Of a DNA stretch of 8,558 nucleotides, positions 6,047 through 8,558 are shown one piece after another. Both the position numbers and the translations under genes were made by a program. The notes below the pieces were generated by a model that was given only the letters and a program-made list of their open reading frames with translations, did no database searches and was not told the origin of the DNA. This stretch comes from an uncultured Sutterella sp. GTDB taxonomy: Bacteria > Pseudomonadota > Gammaproteobacteria > Burkholderiales > Burkholderiaceae_F. Within the stretch, counting starts at the first letter, position 1. Every line of letters begins with the position of its first letter. The stretch covers positions 1 to 8,558 of the forward strand of contig CABUOH010000034.1 in NCBI GenBank assembly GCA_902493085.1. The letters are read 5' to 3'.

Positions 6047-6663
6047 GAGTTGCGTCCTCCGTTTTGACTGCCGGCATTGGCCATGCGCGCTCGGGCCATG
6101 ATGCCTGCGATGAGCGCCGAGGGGCCGCCGGCCTTGGGATCCGCGGGCTTGCGCAGTGCGTCAAGTCTAGCTCGGTCCTCCGCCTCAAGGCGCTCGCGGC
6201 GCGCCTTGGCGGCCCGGTGGCGGGTGCGGGCCCTTCGGGCGTCTTCGGTTGTCCAGTCCCGGCCGTTTTCAATCATGTCGATCGCATCCATCGGGCAGGC
6301 TGGCAGACAGAGCGCGCAGCCCGTGCAGTGCTCTTCAAGAATGCCGTGCAGGTGCTTGGGCGACCCTGCGATGGCGTCGGTCGGGCAGACGCGCACGCAC
6401 CAGGCGCAGCCGATGCAGTCTCGGGCGCGGATGCGCGCGACGGCAAAGGGTGCTTCATGGCCGTACTCGGGGTCGAGAGGCACGATGGGACGGCCCGTTG
6501 CGGCCGCAAGGCGGGCGATGCCCTGCGCGCCGCCGGGGGCGCAGCGGTTGATGGCCGCGCCTTCCTCCAGGATGGCGCGGGCGTAGGCGAGACACCCGTC
6601 GCAGCCGCACTGGCGGCACTGCGTCTGCGGGAGCAGGTCGTCGATTTCCTCAAGCGTGGTCAT
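6043..6663 (-). CDS. rsxB: Soluble RnfB/RsxB-like polyferredoxin
   Basis: This 206-residue iron-sulfur protein resembles the B subunit of the Rnf/Rsx electron-transport complex. It has an N-terminal 4Fe-4S (Fes) motif C16-x2-C19-x4-C24-x16-C41. Two bacterial-ferredoxin motifs follow, C83-x2-C86-x2-C89-x3-C93-P and C113-x2-C116-x2-C119-x3-C123-P, giving about three 4Fe-4S clusters. The membrane-anchor helix that begins true RnfB is absent: the protein starts directly at LEEIDDLLPQTQC, so it is probably cytosolic. Residues about 137-206 form a highly charged Arg/Ala/Glu-rich helical tail. No other rnf/rsx subunits are in the window. It starts 12 nt after the fpr stop with a weak ribosome site and overlaps nth by 4 nt. 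The role is inferred to be electron transfer; the partner is unknown. Confidence 0.88.
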   Translation of the reverse strand: MTTLEEIDDLLPQTQCRQCGCDGCLAYARAILEEGAAINRCAPGGAQGIARLAAATGRPIVPLDPEYGHEAPFAVARIRARDCIGCAWCVRVCPTDAIAGSPKHLHGILEEHCTGCALCLPACPMDAIDMIENGRDWTTEDARRARTRHRAAKARRERLEAEDRARLDALRKPADPKAGGPSALIAGIMARARMANAGSQNGGRNS

Positions 6664-6675
6664 GGGAAGCGTTGG

Positions 6676-7385
6676 TTACCAAAGGGATTCGACAAGGAGC
6701 TGGCCGGGCTTGCCGAGGCGGGGCGAGACGATGCCTCGGGCCTTCATCAGGGCGCGGGTCTCCCGGATGAAGTCGGGGTTGCCGCAAAGGAGAAGACGCG
6801 AGGATTCGGGCGTCAGCAGGCAGCCGGCCTTGGCTTCAAGGGCGCCCGACTCGATGAGTGCGGGAATGCGTCCCGAGAGTTCGCCTTCTTCGCGCGAGGC
6901 GGCGGCAAGAATCGTGAGCGGCACCTTCGTCTGGGCTTGGGCCCAGGCAGCCAGTTGCTCGACCTCTTCCCGCGTGCGGGCGCCGATGACGAGCACGCGC
7001 TTTTTCCACGGGGCGAGCGTCTTCTCGTCGCCCGTCATCGCGAGGAAGGGCGCAAGGCCCAGACCTCATCGCCCCCGGGAATGCGTTCGGGGAGAAGATT
7101 GCCCTGCGCCTCGCCGTCGAGCAGAACTTCGTCGCCCGGATTGAGTGCCGTGAGGCGCGGCGAGAGCGCGCCGCCCTCGACCGCCGTTACAAGAAAGCGC
7201 AGGCCCGGGGCTTCCGGCGATCCCGCGATCGAGTAGGCGCGAAAGACGGGTTCTGCGCCTTCGACTGGAAGACCGATGCGGGCGAACTGGCCCGCCTTGA
7301 AGGTCCAGTCCGCAGGACGGGTGAAAAGAAGATCGAAGACGGCGGGCGCGACTTCGCGCCGGCTCGTGAGCGTCAAGGTCTGCAT
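6676..7385 (-). pseudogene. fpr: Ferredoxin-NADP reductase, broken by a short deletion in the nucleotide-binding loop
   Basis: Fpr passes electrons between NADP(H) and ferredoxin or flavodoxin through FAD. The ATG at 7385 (GGAGG 9 nt upstream) starts an FAD domain with FKAGQFARIGL (29-39) and RAYSIAGSP (49-57, FAD-binding R49/Y51/S52). This frame breaks after GGDEVWAL and stops at 7035. The neighbouring frame continues APFLAMTGDEK, the NADP domain RVLVIGARTREE, LLLCGNPDFIRETRALM and the terminal VESLW, ending at 6676. The family's conserved LATGTGL segment, the G-rich nucleotide loop just before APF, is missing. A 19-nt deletion between two GGCC tetranucleotides would explain both the missing residues and the frame change; the intact gene would encode about 242 residues, normal for Fpr. 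A TGA/ATG overlap at 7035-7038 could restart translation of the second half, but without the loop activity is unlikely. Confidence 0.85.
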
Positions 7386-7414
7386 GGCGGTCAACCTCCG
7401 GGAGTTGGATGATG

Positions 7415-7447
7415 AAAAAAATGGCGGTCTCCCGCAAGAGCCGCCAT
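7415..7447 (-). terminator. Rho-independent terminator between fdxA and fpr
   Basis: On the minus strand ATGGCGG/CCGCCAT plus an inner GAG/CTC (one bulge, 6-nt loop) is followed by TTTTTT. It begins 13 nt after the fdxA stop and ends about 30 nt before the fpr start. fdxA would mostly be transcribed alone, with fpr-rsxB-nth depending on read-through or on a promoter I cannot identify. Confidence 0.88.
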
Positions 7448-7459
7448 CGTCGGTGCTCC

Positions 7460-7783
7460 TCAGCGCTTGAGGAACTTCAGCTTGCCCTTGACGCCGTGAT
7501 ACTGGTCGGCATCGTCGGGATAGGGCTTGCGGCGCGTGATGGAGGGCCATTCACGGGCGAGCTCGGCGTTGAGCGCAATGAATTCCTGCTGATCCTCAGG
7601 GACGTCCTCTTCGGCGAAGATGGCGGCTTCCGGGCATTCGGGGATGCACACGGCGCAGTCGATGCATTCGTCGGGGTCGATCACGAGGAAGTTCGGGCCT
7701 TCGCGGAAGCAGTCGACTGGGCAAACGTCGACGCAGTCGGTGCGCTTGCAGCCGATGCAGGCGTCGCAGACAACATGAGGCAT
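7460..7783 (-). CDS. fdxA: Seven-iron ferredoxin (3Fe-4S + 4Fe-4S)
   Basis: FdxA is a small cytosolic electron carrier. The 107-residue protein matches the Azotobacter FdI/FdxA family along its whole length. Expected ligands by family numbering are C9, C17 and C50 for the 3Fe-4S cluster, and C21, C40, C43 and C46 for the 4Fe-4S cluster, with C12 and C25 also present. Conserved segments are CVDVCPVDCFREGPNFL (17-33), DECIDCAVCIPECP (38-51) and FIALNAELAREWPSIT. The C-terminus GVKGKLKFLKR is typical. AAGGAG lies 9 nt before the ATG. C6 is an additional cysteine before the first cluster motif. The likely redox partner is the product of the downstream fpr, which is frameshifted here. Confidence 0.96.
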   Translation of the reverse strand: MPHVVCDACIGCKRTDCVDVCPVDCFREGPNFLVIDPDECIDCAVCIPECPEAAIFAEEDVPEDQQEFIALNAELAREWPSITRRKPYPDDADQYHGVKGKLKFLKR

Positions 7784-7830
7784 TGAAGGAATCTCCTTAG
7801 GGATTTGAGGGTACGAAAGAGAAGTATGGG

Positions 7831-7836
7831 ATTGTA
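7831..7836 (-). promoter_or_regulatory. Candidate -10 box of the fdxA promoter
   Basis: TACAAT on the minus strand, 47 nt before the fdxA ATG, matches the sigma-70 -10 consensus at five of six positions. The expected -35 position holds only a poor match (TGGTCG), so the promoter would be weak or activator-dependent. Confidence 0.35.
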
Positions 7837-7876
7837 GTCCTTTTGCAACCCGCCGACCATGTCCGAAAGACGGAAT

Positions 7877-7903
7877 TTGGCATTAGTCGGGCGGGAATGC
7901 CAA
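7877..7903. repeat. Perfect 8-bp inverted repeat in the fdxA/dinB intergenic region
   Basis: TTGGCATT (7877-7884) and AATGCCAA (7896-7903) are perfect inverted copies separated by 11 bp, so their centres are 19 bp apart, close to two helical turns. The position, about 40 bp upstream of the candidate fdxA -10 box and 130 bp upstream of dinB, fits an operator for a dimeric regulator. It could also form a hairpin. No T-run follows on either strand, so a terminator is unlikely. Confidence 0.6.
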
Positions 7904-7964
7904 GAGCGAAACCTGAAGCGAAACCCGAAGCGAAACCCGAACGTGAATCCCGAGCGTGAAACCC
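7903..7964. repeat. About five tandem copies of a degenerate 12-bp repeat
   Basis: Units near GAAGCGAAACCC follow each other at 7903-7914, 7915-7926 and 7927-7938 (the last two identical), then more diverged copies at 7939-7950 and 7951-7964, the last shifted by one base. The array abuts the inverted repeat and lies in the divergent fdxA/dinB region. Minus-strand frames through it give low-complexity GFRF-type peptides, which I take as translation of repeats and not as genes. Confidence 0.8.
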
Positions 7965-8032
7965 GGCCACAACGGGCAACTCCGAGTATCCTTTGCATGA
8001 GGACAAAGAAAAGGAATCCAACGCATACAACC

Positions 8033-8558
8033 ATGCCGCCCCATTTTCCCGATTCACCATCAGGCACTTCGGACTCTCCGCAGGCGCTCACGCTCGTTCG
8101 CGACGTCTCGCGCAGGATCGTGCACGTGGACATGGACGCCTTCTACGCGTCGGTCGAGCAGCGGGACCGTCCCGAACTGCGCGGTCGTCCGATTGCGGTC
8201 GGGCACGCCCAGGGGCGGGGCGTCGTCGCGACGGCGAGCTACGAGGCGAGGCGCTTCGGCGTGCGAAGCGCCATGCCGAGCGCAAGAGCGCGGGAGCTCT
8301 GTCCGGAGCTGATCTTCGTCGAAGGCCGCATGAGCCACTACAAGGCGGTCTCGCGCCAGATTCACGAGATCTTCAGGCGCCATACCGATCTGATCGAGCC
8401 CATCAGCCTTGACGAGGCGTTTCTCGACGTGACCGTCAACAAGCAGGGATTCGCGCTCGGCGTCGAGGTTGCCGTCGCCATCAAGCGTGCGATCCGCGAG
8501 GAGCTCGGTCTTGTGGCAAGCGCGGGCGTCTCCTACAACAAGTTTCTCGCCAAGGTCG
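8033..8558 (+). CDS. dinB: DNA polymerase IV (Y-family), N-terminal part cut by window edge
   Basis: DinB is an error-prone translesion polymerase, usually damage-inducible. The 175 visible residues contain the catalytic motif RIVHVDMDAFYASVEQRD with metal ligand D33 and steric-gate Y38. AVGHAQGRGVVATASYEAR and FGVRSAMPSARA (fingers) follow, then ISLDEAFLD with D127/E128, and the start of the palm/thumb segment AGVSYNKFLAKV. The ATG at 8033 leaves a 24-residue extension before the conserved core (VSRRIVHVDMD). Its AAGGAA is about 16 nt upstream, farther than usual. An in-frame ATG at 7997 is an alternative start, also without a good ribosome site. It is transcribed away from fdxA. I see no clear LexA-type CTGT-N8-ACAG operator upstream. 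Confidence 0.95.
   Translation, partial: MPPHFPDSPSGTSDSPQALTLVRDVSRRIVHVDMDAFYASVEQRDRPELRGRPIAVGHAQGRGVVATASYEARRFGVRSAMPSARARELCPELIFVEGRMSHYKAVSRQIHEIFRRHTDLIEPISLDEAFLDVTVNKQGFALGVEVAVAIKRAIREELGLVASAGVSYNKFLAKV

Noticed and set aside
7903..7964. CRISPR array
   Set aside because: Units are 12 bp, contiguous and without spacers, and there are no cas genes.
7681..8133. Minus-strand frames (including 7797-8060) through the fdxA/dinB region with GFRF/GFAS repeats
   Set aside because: The repeats in the peptide simply translate the 12-bp DNA repeat, and the frames overlap fdxA or dinB without a ribosome site or a known domain.

Overview
The window comes from a GC-rich bacterium with strong G/C preference at third codon positions. 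FdxA, the orphan RsxB followed by nth, and the short Fpr-type ferredoxin-NADP reductase look like those of Betaproteobacteria (Burkholderiales). A gut Sutterella-like lineage is my best guess, inferred from remembered family sequences and not proven. All genes except the last lie on the minus strand, so they are read from high to low coordinates.

Region 1 (1-3515, minus) is an arginine-biosynthesis operon in the order argC-argJ-argB-argD. It covers acetylglutamyl-phosphate reductase (type 2), ornithine acetyltransferase, acetylglutamate kinase and the start of acetylornithine aminotransferase. These are the linked steps from N-acetylglutamate to ornithine. The gene order and the protein motifs look more like Firmicutes than typical Betaproteobacteria. 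argB carries a frameshift near 603. argC ends inside a 15-bp tandem repeat, and a 34-codon mini-ORF bridges argC to argJ. The 409-bp gap upstream of argC holds a hairpin-rich leader with mutually exclusive pairings.

Region 2 (3846-5136, minus) is a stand-alone PLP-dependent class I/II aminotransferase with its own Rho-independent terminator.

Region 3 (5246-7783, minus) is an iron-sulfur redox group: fdxA (7Fe ferredoxin), a terminator, fpr (ferredoxin-NADP reductase, broken by a short deletion at its nucleotide-binding motif), rsxB (a soluble RnfB-like polyferredoxin) and nth (endonuclease III). rsxB and nth overlap by 4 nt, and a terminator follows nth. FdxA and Fpr would normally exchange electrons with NADP(H). 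RsxB and Nth also carry Fe-S clusters.

Region 4 (7784-8558) is a 249-bp divergent intergenic region with a perfect 8-bp inverted repeat next to about five copies of a 12-bp degenerate repeat. It is followed by the 5' part of dinB (DNA polymerase IV) on the plus strand, cut by the window edge.

The most notable points are the two in-window frameshifts (argB, fpr), each missing 3n+1 nt while the remaining coding sequence is still well conserved; the Firmicute-like arg cluster; the argC leader; and the repeat-rich fdxA/dinB intergenic region. I did not find a clear novel defence or mobile system.
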